NCBI RefSeq assembly: GCF_010093595.1 | Contig: NW_022985444.1 | Span: 678,777-742,776, forward strand | Length of the DNA stretch: 64,000 bases | Direction: 5' to 3' | From: Mytilinidion resinicola | Taxonomy: Eukaryota > Ascomycota > Dothideomycetes > Mytilinidiales > Mytilinidiaceae | Position numbers and translations under genes: made by a program | Notes under the pieces: model-generated | Seen by the model: only the letters and a program-made list of their open reading frames with translations | What the model was told of the DNA's origin: nothing | Databases searched by the model: none | Shown here: positions 36,172-47,217 of the stretch, one piece after another | Layout of the letters: every line of letters begins with the position of its first letter | Numbering within the stretch: the first letter of the stretch is position 1

Positions 36172-36542
36172 AGGAGATTGGTGGAGTTCAAAACAAAAAG
36201 GCGGGATCATTTGCAATCAAGACGAGAATGCATGTAGTTAGTTGTTGTGCTTGTATATAGTATACCCATGTTTCATTTCAGCATCCCATTTCTCCCATTA
36301 GTCACTAGTACTAACCCAAGCTTATCGATTTTCTACCAGTAACTATCTACACCCCAGGTCTCAGCGACTATTCTGAACATCGCCATGCCCCTGGGGATCA
36401 GCATCGTTTTCTTCAAGCTCCGGATTTCTATGGGTAGAACCTCTATCTTCAACCCCAATTCTATGTCCTTGGTTTCGCTCAGTTTCTTGGACTTCAGCTC
36501 CACGTCGAGGTCTTTGTTATTAGAAAACACTTTCCAGTCTTT
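36172..36542. other. 3' intergenic between convergent genes
   Basis: Nothing recognised apart from the 3' flanks of LYS4 and the monooxygenase gene. Confidence 0.45.
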
Positions 36543-38655
36543 CTAGAAATCCGGACGGCGGATTAGGCGATAGTAGGTAGACATGCGGTACGGGTAGTAG
36601 TAAATGGCGCCGGAGGGCAACTGCGGGCATTAGCAGGAACATCGAATCTGAGATGTTGTAAAGCGAGGGACTAGATCCAAAATTTCAGAGCTTCTCTGGG
36701 ATGCTTCCATGCAGATGGATTTGGAAGGAGGCGTAATGGGTATGACTGAGGAATGAGGACCATAGCAAAATCCCCCACTGCTCTCACCTTATAGTAACTC
36801 TGACACGTCTCTCCAGCCGCTGGATGCTTCCGCTGCCCCTCCCTCAAGCTCTCCGTCCACGCCTTCGCGACCTCCTCTCGCGGCATTACCGCGACTCTGT
36901 CGCCACGTCTAGTCCGCCCTTTCAGCCACGCAGCTACTTGGACAAAATACTCCGCCTGCTTCTCCAGCAGCTCTATCATCGACCGCTCAAAATTAATGCT
37001 ATTCGGCCCCAAAAAGTTCAAGAAATTCGGAAACCCTGCCGCCCCCACGCCGTAGAGCGAATACCCCTCAGGCTGGTACGACTCCGCGAGCAATCGCGAA
37101 CCGACGCCGTAGCAGGGGAACGCAGAGCCAGGGAGGTTAGGCGTGTAGCCGGTGCCCCAGATCAGCACGTCGATTTCGCGCTCCTCTTCCTCCCCGTCTT
37201 CTTTTCTTCGGGACACGATGCCATGGGAACCCAGGCGGACTACCGGGTCGGTGACAAGCGTGACGTTCGGTTCGTTGAACACGGGGTAGTAGTCGTCGAG
37301 AATGAGGGGGCGCTTGCACCCAAACGGGTCGTGCGGGCGCAGTTTCTCGCGCGTAACCGGGTCGTGGACTTGGTTGTCTAGATGGGTGTTCGCGATGCTG
37401 ATGGCGGCTTTGTGGAGGCGGGATGTGGGGTCGAAGATGCGGCGGCTGACGATGCCGCCCTGTATGGCTTGTGCGTTAGCACGATGACCCTAAATCCCCC
37501 GAGAAACGGAGCCACAACGAGGAATGCAGGTGGGAATGAGAGCAGCACGTACGATAAACCCCAACCACCCCCTCCACCCTCTTAACACCCCCGGTACCCG
37601 AGCGAATACCCACTTCCTCCACTCGCTCATTTTGAAATCGTTGCGTGGGACGCAAAAGGAAGGTGAGCGCTGGTAGATTACTAGTGATTTCACGAGGGGA
37701 TAGATTTTGGGTATGAGTTGGGCCGCGGAGGGGCCCGTGCCGATGATGGCGACGCGGGCGTTGGTAAGGGTGGCGGTGGCGTGGGAGGGCCAGGAGGAGG
37801 TGTGCCATTGGTGGAAGAGTGGGTGTGAGGGAGAATCGGAGGTAGGGGATAGCGTGGAAAAGGGGAGAGAAAGGCGTTTGGGGGTTTGGAATTGGCCGGC
37901 TGTGGAGATGAGCTGGGGGTGTTAGTGTGAGAAACTGGAATGATATGAAGAGCAAAAGATGAATGAATGAAAGAATGAATCAGAGGGAAGGGTTTGAGAT
38001 GGCCGGAGAAACAGGGAGACAGGGGAAGAGAAAAGAGAACGACCCAGACGAGAAAAAATGATAGAGAAGAGAAATTAGAAGACATGAAAAAAGAAACAGA
38101 AGAGAAAAAAGGAGACATTAAAAAAGATAAGAGACATGGAAATAGAAGAGACATGAAAACAGATGAATAGAAGAGATGAATAGAAAAAGACAAGAAAATA
38201 TAAAAAGAGAAAAATAGCAAAGCGAGACATACTAGATTACACGTCCGCCGCTTCTTCGTCCCAGTAGCAACATCTCGAGTATCTACAACCCACAGAAGCT
38301 CATCCTCATCCCAACGCGCCTCTTCGATCTCGACTCCGAATCGCGTCGATCGCTCTAGTTGGTACCGCCGCGCTACGCCTTCAAGGTATGCTTGGATCTC
38401 ATTACGGGAGCCAAAGTAGCGCTCCCAAAAAGGACTCGGCGCCCAAGAGATACTGTAAATCTGACTATGGATGTCGCACGCTGCTCCTGGGTACGTGTTC
38501 GACCACCACACACCGCCGTAATTCGTGTTTCGGTCGATGAGGAGAAAGTCTGAGTAAGAGAGGGTGCGCGTGCGGAGGAAGGTGCAGGCGGCGATAATAC
38601 CAGCGAAGCCGGTGCCGGTTATGATGCAAAACCTATGCTCGGGAGGTGAGGACAT
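36543..38655 (-). CDS. flavin-containing (Baeyer-Villiger-type) monooxygenase
   Basis: Four exons (38655-38233, 37912-37553, 37459-36788, 36620-36543) give 510 residues in phase. The FAD Rossmann motif is GTGFAG at residues 14-19. Next come GGVWWSNTYPGAACDIHSQI, typical of cyclohexanone/steroid BVMOs, the HTSSWP part of the BVMO fingerprint, a second NADP Rossmann motif VAIIGTGPSAAQLIP, KRPLILDDYYPVFNEP and WGTGYTPNL. The F-x-G half of the fingerprint is not obvious. The family inserts one O atom into ketones, or oxygenates N/S, using NADPH and FAD; the substrate is unknown. Intron 1 is 320 nt and almost entirely pyrimidine on the coding strand. Confidence 0.85.
37960..38228. repeat. polypurine/polypyrimidine tract inside intron
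   Basis: Within intron 1 of the monooxygenase the plus strand is almost pure A/G with GAAAAGA/AGAGACAT-like units for about 230 bases. Confidence 0.7.
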
Positions 38656-40413
38656 CTTCGGATTGGGTGGAGGGTGGTTGGGAGATGGGGAGCTAGAGAG
38701 TGGAGACAAGCAGGTATGTCAAAATGGCATGCAAGCACTAATGTACCAATAAATGGGAAGAGAAAAGAGAATGGACAGCGGTTTGAGCGCTGATGAGGCT
38801 TTTGCGAGAAGATATCTAGAAGTAGTAGGCAAGTACCGAGATGCTCCGAATTGGGACAACGCCCGCCAAGATTCATGGCTAACTAAGTTAATCGCTTTCA
38901 TCATAGGCTTGGAAGATGATTGGTCTTGATTGATGTAGTTTGAGAAGAAGGAATGTTGGCGCCGCTTGGCAAATGCTTGATTGCGCCGCGGGTTCTTTGT
39001 TCTGTTATAATAGGTCAAAGACGCGATGTTTTGGATCGCATAAGGACCGTCATGCCAAGGAAGAGAGGGTGCTTAGTATTGTGTTACGATCGACAACAAT
39101 AGGTTGGTGGTTGGAAAATGGAGCTAGGCATGGAAGGGTGACATCCGAATGTTTTCCTCCTCTAGATTGGGGACTGCTGCCGTTCATGAACGGTGATTTT
39201 ATGGATGAATTTTGTGTGAGGACTCGATAGGCAAACAGCAATTAAAAAGGGTTGTATTGCTATGCTATAGAAGTTGTGATACAAAGAGAGAAGAAAGGCA
39301 AGGGCGCAGCCGCGCGTTTGGCGCTAGCTGCTAGTGCGCCCGCCTGATGGTCACGTGACCACGTAACGTCTTGTTACTACCGGTAAATGTCGCTTGCAAA
39401 ACAAAGGAAAAGGCCGTCCAAGGCCTGACATTTTGATCGTGGAGCCACAGAGCAAACGAAATGACTAAGAAGAAAGGCTGTTGTTCATCGCTGGAGGCGC
39501 GCGGACCGTAAGTCTTGTTTCTAAGGGCGGAATGGTATCGATTTTATCGCCTCCACTCCTAGATACCTCCAAGCAGAGTGAGTGGTATGTAAATCCCTGG
39601 TTTCAAAAACTGACCTAGAAGCTTTCTGATACTCCTGCATCGCTACGATGAATTGACTATAGATGGGAAGTCTGCCTTGTATTGGGGGTCAGTAACGCAC
39701 GTGACTTTAGTTAAGTGCTGACTTCAGCCACTCAGATGGCCACGCTGGGCGTGGAAAAAGTGGCATAATCATCAAGCACTCTGTTCTCGTGCAGCCCTGT
39801 GTACCCCTGCATGCCACGGCTTGAAGTGCTTCAATGAGGTTCCACACTGCCCAAGATGAAGACCTTCTATCTTTTTTAGATTTCTGAAATTGTATTGAAG
39901 CATTCCAAGCAGTGGCATACTTACGACAGCTCGTCCTAGGAATTAGAATGCCACCTTTTTCAAGTCCCGTGTGAAGGCTTGCCATTCGATACAACGAGAG
40001 ACTTTCCTTAAGACCAGAGTGGCTTATACCACGTTTTCGAAGCACAACATCATCAACCCACTCGCCGGATTCCAAGCTTTAAGCCTAGTTTGAATCGGAA
40101 ATGTCCTAAACCTTCCTCGAACTTCTCAGGCTGACTAGTCGACCGCTGTGACCTCACTCATAGTGTTCTTGCAGTGGCCGGGCGAGCACGTGATCATGTC
40201 ACGGGAGCTGGAGGTTTCACCAACGAGATTGCTCAGAGTCACTCCGAAGCCCACAGAATCCTCTGCCGTCCATAAGATCTCTGTACTCCCGGCCTTCTCG
40301 AAATGCTCTAACACAGCAAGTGGCCCAGACTCCGGTACCCAGTCATGCCTTTTGAGCATAGCTCTAAGTCCGCCGCAGCCACAGCCCCATTTCAGGGTCG
40401 AAACAGCGCTTCC
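38656..40413. other. intergenic, no supported gene
   Basis: It contains the 12-bp palindrome GGTCACGTGACC (39349-39360) and another CACGTGAC at about 39698. A minus-strand frame at 39707-40075 has no ATG start and no motif. Confidence 0.4.
39349..39360. promoter_or_regulatory. palindrome GGTCACGTGACC
   Basis: A perfect 12-bp palindrome with CACGTG core, the same arms as the inverted repeat at 8262. It is a candidate bHLH-type binding site; no function is shown. Confidence 0.35.
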
Positions 40414-41156
40414 ATGTCCATTGACGGCTTGCAGCTGCGCGGCCGCCCGGGCTCGAACAAGGTAAGATCCTCATACCAAATGCCGCTTTCAGTAGCTAAC
40501 AGGTCTCTAGTTCGCATTCCTTGACCTCCCACGCGAGTTGCGGGACATGGTATACGACTTCGCCTACCTTCCAGATAGAAACCGCCCATCTTACGGTTCC
40601 ACGATCTTGGAAGTCAACAACAAAAATCGTTACCATCCCTTCAAGACCCCGGCCTTGTGCCACGTCAACCGCCAAGTACTCTCAGAGGCTCTTCATTACT
40701 TCCTGAAGGATTTGACCATCTACTTCTACGGTGACGCGGAGCTCAAAGAATTCAAGAACTGGCTTGGGGGATACGATATGCTACACTGCAATCCGTCACG
40801 TGGAGTTCGTTATCTATGGCGGGAAGGAAGGCTGGCAGAATGGAACGCGGATGCGCGAGCACCTTGAGCTCATGAAGCAATGCCCAAACCTCCAAACGGT
40901 GGGATTTCGCCATACGATTGTGAGGCCCTCCAGTGGTGGAGGAGAGTATGTCCTATACCACTCCGGCTACGAGAGCCGTTGTGTCATCGCGAACTCGTTT
41001 GAAGAGCTAAGGGAAAAGTGCCACCTGGAGGAAATATTCACCTGTCCGAAGCTGGAGTCTGTGGTTTTCAACTCGCCATGCGTATGGACCACGCGAGACT
41101 TGGTCGAATGGGCCCGTAAAGAATTCGAGAAGCGTGGAAGGTGGCAGCTGGCGTAG
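40414..41156 (+). CDS. 2EXR/F-box-like fungal protein, one frameshift
   Basis: Exon 1 is 40414-40461 (MSIDGLQLRGRPGSNK), with a 49-nt intron ending CTCTAG. Exon 2 opens with FAFLDLPRELRDMVYDFAYL, the 2EXR-type motif, and continues LCHVNRQVLSEALHYFLKD. At about 40778-40790, just after NWLGGYDML, the frame must move by +1 to continue as TAIRHVEFVIYGGKEGW to the stop at 41156. No splice pair explains the shift. Without it the protein ends at 40867. Function of the family is unknown; members are numerous and often in accessory regions. It may be a recent pseudogene or a consensus error. Confidence 0.6.
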
Positions 41157-42936
41157 GAAGGGCAAAGGATCAGTAGGAAAGCATGGGTTGTATTGAGGTG
41201 CTAACGAGTGGCTATATAGTGAATAGAACAGGGGTTGCAGGTGGCACCGGTTGCAACGGCAGCAACGGTGGCAACTGTGGCAATAGTGGCAAACAACAGG
41301 TGAACTTTGTCCAGCTGAGAAGTGACCCTTGTCCAGCTGAGACGCGTATACAGATGTGCGTAGGAGCATTCTAACTGGCTGCCAGAAGGAAATATCTTAT
41401 GGTGTGGTGATGTGTAGGGCCTGTTGGGGATACGCAGCTCTGTAGCTCCAATCATGCCCTGAGCAGAAGTTAAGGTGTCGTAGGTTCATTCTACAAAGGG
41501 GTAGATTTCGATGGGTTCTCCTTCGTGCATGCAGCCTTTTGGGGAAAAGTATACCCCTGCATACGACAATCAGTTATTTCCTTATCAGCAGTTTACACAT
41601 ACATATCTCTTTCATGGATTGAGCAACCAACTAGATCACCGAGTGCTGCTTCCTACACTCTGTCATGATTTCTATCCACTGCTAGGTGCTTAGAAAAGTG
41701 CTTCACGATGTAGATGGTATCAGAGAGCTCCAACACGAGACGCTAGACGTCCCAGAGATTGGCCTGATCCTGTGGCGGTCGCTTATTCCGGTGCCAAAGC
41801 GAGCCTGTGTATGTTCAGTACTCTGCAGCTCGCTCAAAACACGTAGCAACTGTCTCACCATCAATCACTTCCAAGGCAAGCACTTTACGCCTTCATAAAC
41901 TTTCATCCTAATGGTCTCTTTGCTTTCCATTCGCTGCATGTGGCACATTTCTTCTACTTACTGTTGACATATCGGTCGTATCCTGGATGGAGTCGTAGGG
42001 TGCTCGGCAATGATATCTCAACGACAATGCACCGACTGAGCCTTCTTACCGATACGACATTCCCACTATCTTTTACATACAGTGTCACGTATATGGAATT
42101 GCCAACCTTCACGTTACACTCTATCTGGCTCACTGATATAGTTCAGCACACCTCTAGGTTCTGTTGTCGAGACACCGCGATTTCAAGTCGGTCGATATTT
42201 TACTTTTATTTTCAGGGGTCACACTTGATTCCTCAATAAAGGACTCGTGCCAGCCTCTCCTTGCGATCTCTCACATGCTTTTCTCACCATCTTTTCTTGT
42301 CGTTTGAAGCATCTTCGTCTCAACACAATGGCTTTATACAATATAACGCGTTGGCCCAATGAGCACGGCTCCTGAATCTAACGGTCAGCACATCGTTTCC
42401 GTCAAGGCGACGATCAAAGCCTCCGACACCCTAGCGTCCAGCTATACTCAACCATCTATAAAAAATAGCATGTCAATCGCTGAAACAGTAGAATTTTCGA
42501 CTAAGAACCAACACTAACCAATTCTTCTTCTCGAACTTTGGATCTTCCGTCAACATCCGCGTTGCCTCTTCCGATTGACACTAAGCAGTCGCTGTGAATT
42601 GTATCATGTATATGTAAACACAATAAACTGGTGATCGCTCTTAGGGGCTCTACGTTGGCGGGTTCTGATTCACTGAAAGGGGCGCGGTTGCTCTTGGCAG
42701 TGCATTCAATGCTTCACACCTTTCCAATTTCACTTCCCGAGTAACTGCAAGCAGTACCAGAACTCCTATTTAAACCTGACTGTTAGCAGGAGTTTCCAAA
42801 TTTTCATCAGCACACTCACAAACCACTCCCTTCGTCTTGCCACACCACCCACCACTACAAAATCAGATCATTTCCACCAAGCCACCAGATCATCCAAGCT
42901 CACAATATCTCTTGCATTCTAAATCACTCTCCCAAC
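41157..42936. other. intergenic, no supported gene
   Basis: About 1.8 kb. CCTTGTCCAGCTGAGA occurs twice at about 41308-41345. Two small ATG frames at about 42328 (15 codons) and 42359 (51 codons) have no motif. The 3' part is the promoter of the exonuclease gene. Confidence 0.4.
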
Positions 42937-44100
42937 ATGACTACCACCTCTATCAATTCGGTCCGCCCCATCAACACCACGAACCACGTCGATGGCAACA
43001 GCAACACCGTCGGCAATATCACCGTTGGCGATGTTACGGGCGCTAATGTCACATTCCACATTACCATAAATCGAAGCAACATCGAGGATCAACCTCCCCC
43101 GGGAACGGAGGCCGTAGTTCGGCTCCAGAACGAGTTGAAAAAGTTGCACTCTTTGCACATGATGCAACATGCTCTCGGCTCCCCAATCGAGAATGCCCCT
43201 GGCGAGTTCCAAGACTATGTCATTAATTCTATTGACTGCGAAGAGTTCGAGTATAACCCGCATCGCATGACAGAGGTCGGGGTTGCTGTTCTCGATACTC
43301 GAGATATTCGAGGGAAGGCCCCCGGCGAGCAGTGCAAGAATTGGCTTGAACATGTTTGGTTCTACCACTTCCGTATCTGCGAGACGGGCCATCTAGTGAA
43401 CAAAAACCACTGCAAGGGGAATCCCAATGGATTCGACTTTGGCAAGTCTTTGTGGGTGAAGATGGAGCATGTCAAGGACATTTTGGTGGAACTATTCTCT
43501 GTCCCGGTAGCTGGCGTCGAGCACGAGCGGGTCCCGGGCGAGCCGTTGCGTCCAGTGATTCTTCTAGGACACGCTCTCCAGAATGATCTGAAGATCTTGA
43601 AGAAGAATGTCGGGTTTGATCCCACAGAATTGGGTACCATGGCGGCGACTATCGATACTCAGCATATCGTGCGTGAACATGGAATTCGGAACTCCAAAAC
43701 CGGGAGCCTTCGTGATTGGATCAATCTAGGAGACCTGATCAACCAGCTCGGCGGTTCTGGCCGCGATCTTCATAATGCAGGCAACGACGCTGCGTATACT
43801 ATGATTGCAGGGATACTGATGGGAGTAGTTCCTTTCCCAGCACTACCGGCAACACTTCCTGAGAAGGAGGCGAGCGCATACTGCGTAGAGGTTCAGAATA
43901 CTTTCCAGCACACCAAGAACGTCGCAGCTACTCAACATTCGCCACCTTGGGGACTTCGCGTCTTCTGCACTCGTTGCGAGAGCACCACTCACCTTGCGGA
44001 GGATTGTCGAGCCCATGTGGCCTGCAGCAAGTGCAAACATGCCGGCAAGAAGTTCTGGCGGTCTCATTCGACTTCACGCTGCGCCCGCAACGACATCTAG
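42937..44100 (+). CDS. Gfd2/YDR514C-like DEDDh 3'-5' exonuclease with CCHC tail (copy 1)
   Basis: A single exon of 387 residues. The RNase-H-fold DEDDh residues are visible: D-x-E in NSIDCEEFEYNPHRMTEVGV, the second Asp in LLGHALQNDLKILKK, and H-x4-D in DLHNAGNDAAYTM. The C-terminus holds a zinc-knuckle-like FCTRCESTTHLAEDC and CSKCKHAGKKFW. The first ~45 residues are an unusual Asn/Thr/Val repeat (GNSNTVGNITVGDVTGANVT) absent from copy 2. The family is related to yeast Gfd2/YDR514C, whose role is poorly defined; exonuclease activity is inferred from conserved catalytic residues. A tandem paralog follows 1.1 kb downstream. Confidence 0.78.
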   Translation: MTTTSINSVRPINTTNHVDGNSNTVGNITVGDVTGANVTFHITINRSNIEDQPPPGTEAVVRLQNELKKLHSLHMMQHALGSPIENAPGEFQDYVINSIDCEEFEYNPHRMTEVGVAVLDTRDIRGKAPGEQCKNWLEHVWFYHFRICETGHLVNKNHCKGNPNGFDFGKSLWVKMEHVKDILVELFSVPVAGVEHERVPGEPLRPVILLGHALQNDLKILKKNVGFDPTELGTMAATIDTQHIVREHGIRNSKTGSLRDWINLGDLINQLGGSGRDLHNAGNDAAYTMIAGILMGVVPFPALPATLPEKEASAYCVEVQNTFQHTKNVAATQHSPPWGLRVFCTRCESTTHLAEDCRAHVACSKCKHAGKKFWRSHSTSRCARNDI

Positions 44101-45194
44101 AGAGGCCATGACGGTCATGGTACGAATAAAGTACGAGTGGCGGTTGACGATATGGAATGGGCGGTTGTCTCTTGTTGAATTGATATTTGGTTGAGGCAGT
44201 CAAAACTGCATAGATGGAGCTCATAGAAGATGAGAAATAAGGACCTGTCTTCATCCATCTTGTTGGCGTACAGTGTTAATTGGGGAACAAACGACAAAGA
44301 AGACTCTCAACGAGGGACTTCAGAGTTGACGATTTTGGTTCGGCCAAGACTAGACATAGACGTAGGGAATTGGTACTCCCTACACCTTAAGTACGTTCAC
44401 AAGTGACATGCATGTTGCGCTTTCAATGCTTCTACCCCCATTTTTTTTGCGGGATTTCCGCTAGCACTGTGAATGTCTAGAGAACTCCGCTTCTTGAATG
44501 AATAGACTACATCCTGTGGAGCGCCGACCGTATTATCAATTGCATCTTCAATCACTGCTCGAGACACTCCGATACCTACTAATGAGTGACTTGATGGATT
44601 TCTTTGTGGTGTTAATGATGGAGAAAGCGTAGTCATTTGTCGGAGGTCAAGACAAGCGCATGGCCTTACCTAAATCGGTCTAGCGCCACCAAACGGGTAG
44701 ACAAACTTGGTCCCTGAGCTCTACTCCATGATATGCACATAAATAGGGGCTTCCTTCGTCTTTTCAAGGTTTCTTTGTGTACGTATTCGCCGCGATGACG
44801 TGTCCTACCTCACGACTCACAAGGTCAAACTCCTTCACTGAATATGCGATGGTGTCAGCATTGCCCAGACCAGGACCTTTGCCTGTAGGCAAAACGCGAT
44901 TTCTATAATGTCACTCAGCGTCCGAACAGTCATATTTTTCCAGTTTCACTATAGTGTAGTTCCGTGTTCAAGGTCGAAATGTGCATGCTCTTGACGACAC
45001 TTCCATTATACATATACAACGCGGAATTATCGGGCTATATAAACCTCCAATTTCGAATCTTGTATAGATCATCAAATCCACCCTTCTTTTCCAGACTTCC
45101 CAACATTCAGCCTCAGCAAATTTCACAGAAAACCAGCACGAGGCTCCCAAACATTCAACCTCAGCAAAGCACCCTTTCGCTTTCCACATCTGCA
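44101..45194. other. intergenic / promoter of exonuclease copy 2
   Basis: A TATA-like CTATATAAA lies at about 45034-45042. The block about 44960-45050 is clearly related to 46850-46980 (see orphan promoter). There is no gene. Confidence 0.5.
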
Positions 45195-46232
45195 ATGTCT
45201 GAAAAGACCAGCAACCACACAGAAGCCTCGGCTTCCTTTCCAGCTGATATTGCTGGAATCAGAGACCGCTTGAGTTCCCTCGGCAGCATTCCTGCAATGC
45301 AGTGGGCCTTGGGGAATTGGCAGGAGTCCACGGAGGCGTCAAACTCAATCATCATCGCAATTGATTGCGAATGGCACGTCTACGAGCCCCGAGAGCTTAC
45401 TGAAATCGGAATCGCCATGCTTGATACACGAGATATCCAAGGCGTAGACCCGGGCAAACACGGAGAGAACTGGCTCAACAAAATCTGGTTCTATCATCTC
45501 CGCATTCGAGAGCACGGGCACTTGATCAACAGATGGCATTGCATAGGAAGTCCCTTTGACTTCCACTGGGGCACCACAAAGTGGGTGACCAAGCCAGAAG
45601 CAAGGGCTGCGCTAATTGAGTGCTTCTCTGAGCGTCTGGATCCTTATGCGCGAGACTCGGAGCCCTGTCCTGCGGTCTTCGTCGGCCATGATGTTCGCGG
45701 AGACCTAGAAAGCCTCAACCAACATCTAGGCTTCAACGCTGACTCTATCGGCTCAGTTGTGACGACACTCGATACACAGACCATGGCGAATGCATGCGGA
45801 ATCCGCAGCGGCGTAGGTCCAACGATCAACCTCGGGCTTCTTTGCAACAAGCTGGGCATTACTGAGACGCCGCATTTACATAATGCGGGCAATGATGCGG
45901 CATATACGCTCATATATGCCGTATTGATGGTGTTGCCGCAAGAAGAACTTAACTCAGCCGAGGGTAAGTCAATGCAGGATATGATGAACTCACTCATGAA
46001 GACCGCTATGTTGTACCAACCACCCGCATGGGGAATCAAGAAATTCTGCACCCGATGCAATCGTATTGGCAATCAACAACCCGAATGCCTTGCGCCCGTA
46101 GAATGCTCCAAATGCAAAGTTAAAGGGCGGCGCGGTTTCCGGAGTCATGCGACTGCCAGATGCGATTGGTCAGACAATGCTCCTACAATCCTGCCAACTT
46201 ATGACTACGATGGCATGGATCAGTCTGCATAA
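45195..46232 (+). CDS. Gfd2/YDR514C-like DEDDh 3'-5' exonuclease (copy 2)
   Basis: A single exon of 345 residues from ATG 45195; the longer upstream frame runs through the TATA region and is not used. The DEDDh set is kept: IAIDCEWHVYEPRELTEIGI, VFVGHDVRGDLESLNQ and LHNAGNDAAYTLIYAVLM. The C-terminus keeps the Cys pairs FCTRCNRIGNQQPEC and VECSKCKVKGRRGFRSHATA. It differs strongly from copy 1 at the N-terminus and lacks its Asn/Thr repeat, so the duplication is old. Cellular role unknown. Confidence 0.78.
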   Translation: MSEKTSNHTEASASFPADIAGIRDRLSSLGSIPAMQWALGNWQESTEASNSIIIAIDCEWHVYEPRELTEIGIAMLDTRDIQGVDPGKHGENWLNKIWFYHLRIREHGHLINRWHCIGSPFDFHWGTTKWVTKPEARAALIECFSERLDPYARDSEPCPAVFVGHDVRGDLESLNQHLGFNADSIGSVVTTLDTQTMANACGIRSGVGPTINLGLLCNKLGITETPHLHNAGNDAAYTLIYAVLMVLPQEELNSAEGKSMQDMMNSLMKTAMLYQPPAWGIKKFCTRCNRIGNQQPECLAPVECSKCKVKGRRGFRSHATARCDWSDNAPTILPTYDYDGMDQSA

Positions 46233-47217
46233 GGGACCACGAGACAACTGGAGTCTACCTCCATGAACTTGAACCAACGAGCTGAGCGCTCGTAACTCTC
46301 AATAGCAACTAGAATCGAATAGACGAGTTGATAACTCGCGATTCTTGAGAAACAATAGAATTTGGACGTGACCCCAAACTTATGATACCGATATTGATGA
46401 TTGTGATAGGTTCTTGACGGATCTACGACGGATATGAGTTTAATAATATCTCGAAGTCATTCGCAATACTAATTGAAGACGCGATTGCAAGGGTATGCTG
46501 CAAACGCGCTGTAGAGATTCACAATGAACGAAGAAATCTGTGGCAATTGGCACACGTACCTAGTATGAAGGAGAGACTTGTCTCGGGAAGCAAACCTGGC
46601 CTCTGCATCATGTTACGGATCAGCTCTGTAGACTGCTCCTTGTAGTATATACCTGAGGTAGCCCCCCTCAACCAATCGCTAGGCAGTGCAACTCCATCAG
46701 TTCTCTTCTCTGCTAGGACGTGAGAGTATATGTACTTGCGAACCCCCGAACCGCTTCCGCCTCTATATCGTTAGCTAGCATCTCCTTCTTACACTACAGT
46801 TCAATGTCCGAATATTCACACTCTTTTGGCTTCAGTATATGGTTCCGTGTTCAAGGGTTAGTTGTGTATGCGCTGTCAAAGGGTATTGTGAAGGCTGCAC
46901 CCTTCACAATGCCCTTCACGGCACTTCCGTTATACACGTATAATGCGGACTCGTTGAACTATATAAATCAGGCCTCTGAGAATTTCTATACATCACCATA
47001 CCTCAAGTTCAAGTTTTCAGCACTTCGAACATTCCAAAGCTAGAAATCTTTTCGCAAGCAAGTCTGCCTTCCACAACCATAAACCTACCTACACTTCCTC
47101 AGAACAGAATGACTAACGTCCGTCCCTGGGTGGCGCAACACCCACCGTGCCGCAACATATGAGGGGTAAGGTGCGTCCCTGCGTAGCGAGAAACCCTGCG
47201 TGACGAGAAAATCAATA
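46233..47217. other. intergenic holding an orphan third promoter
   Basis: 46840-46990 repeats the promoter of exonuclease copy 2 (TTCCGTGTTCAAGG; GCACTTCC-TTATACA-GTATAA-GCGGA; CTATATAAA), but no exonuclease CDS follows. Transposon-associated sequence starts within about 100-200 bp. Confidence 0.55.
46845..46985 (+). promoter_or_regulatory. orphan duplicate of exonuclease promoter
   Basis: Direct side-by-side comparison with 44960-45050 shows shared blocks in the same order, with a ~35-bp insertion that contains a CCTTCACA inverted repeat. The TATA-like ACTATATAAAT lies at about 46958-46968. The downstream reading frame is missing. Confidence 0.6.

Noticed and set aside
39707..40075. Minus-strand frame of 122 codons with a plausible GTAAGT...CAG pair
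   Set aside because: It begins with a non-ATG codon directly after an in-frame stop, and no motif was recognised.
42328..42515. Small ATG frames (15 and 51 codons) upstream of exonuclease copy 1
   Set aside because: No motif or conservation evidence. They could be leader ORFs, but this cannot be supported from sequence alone.
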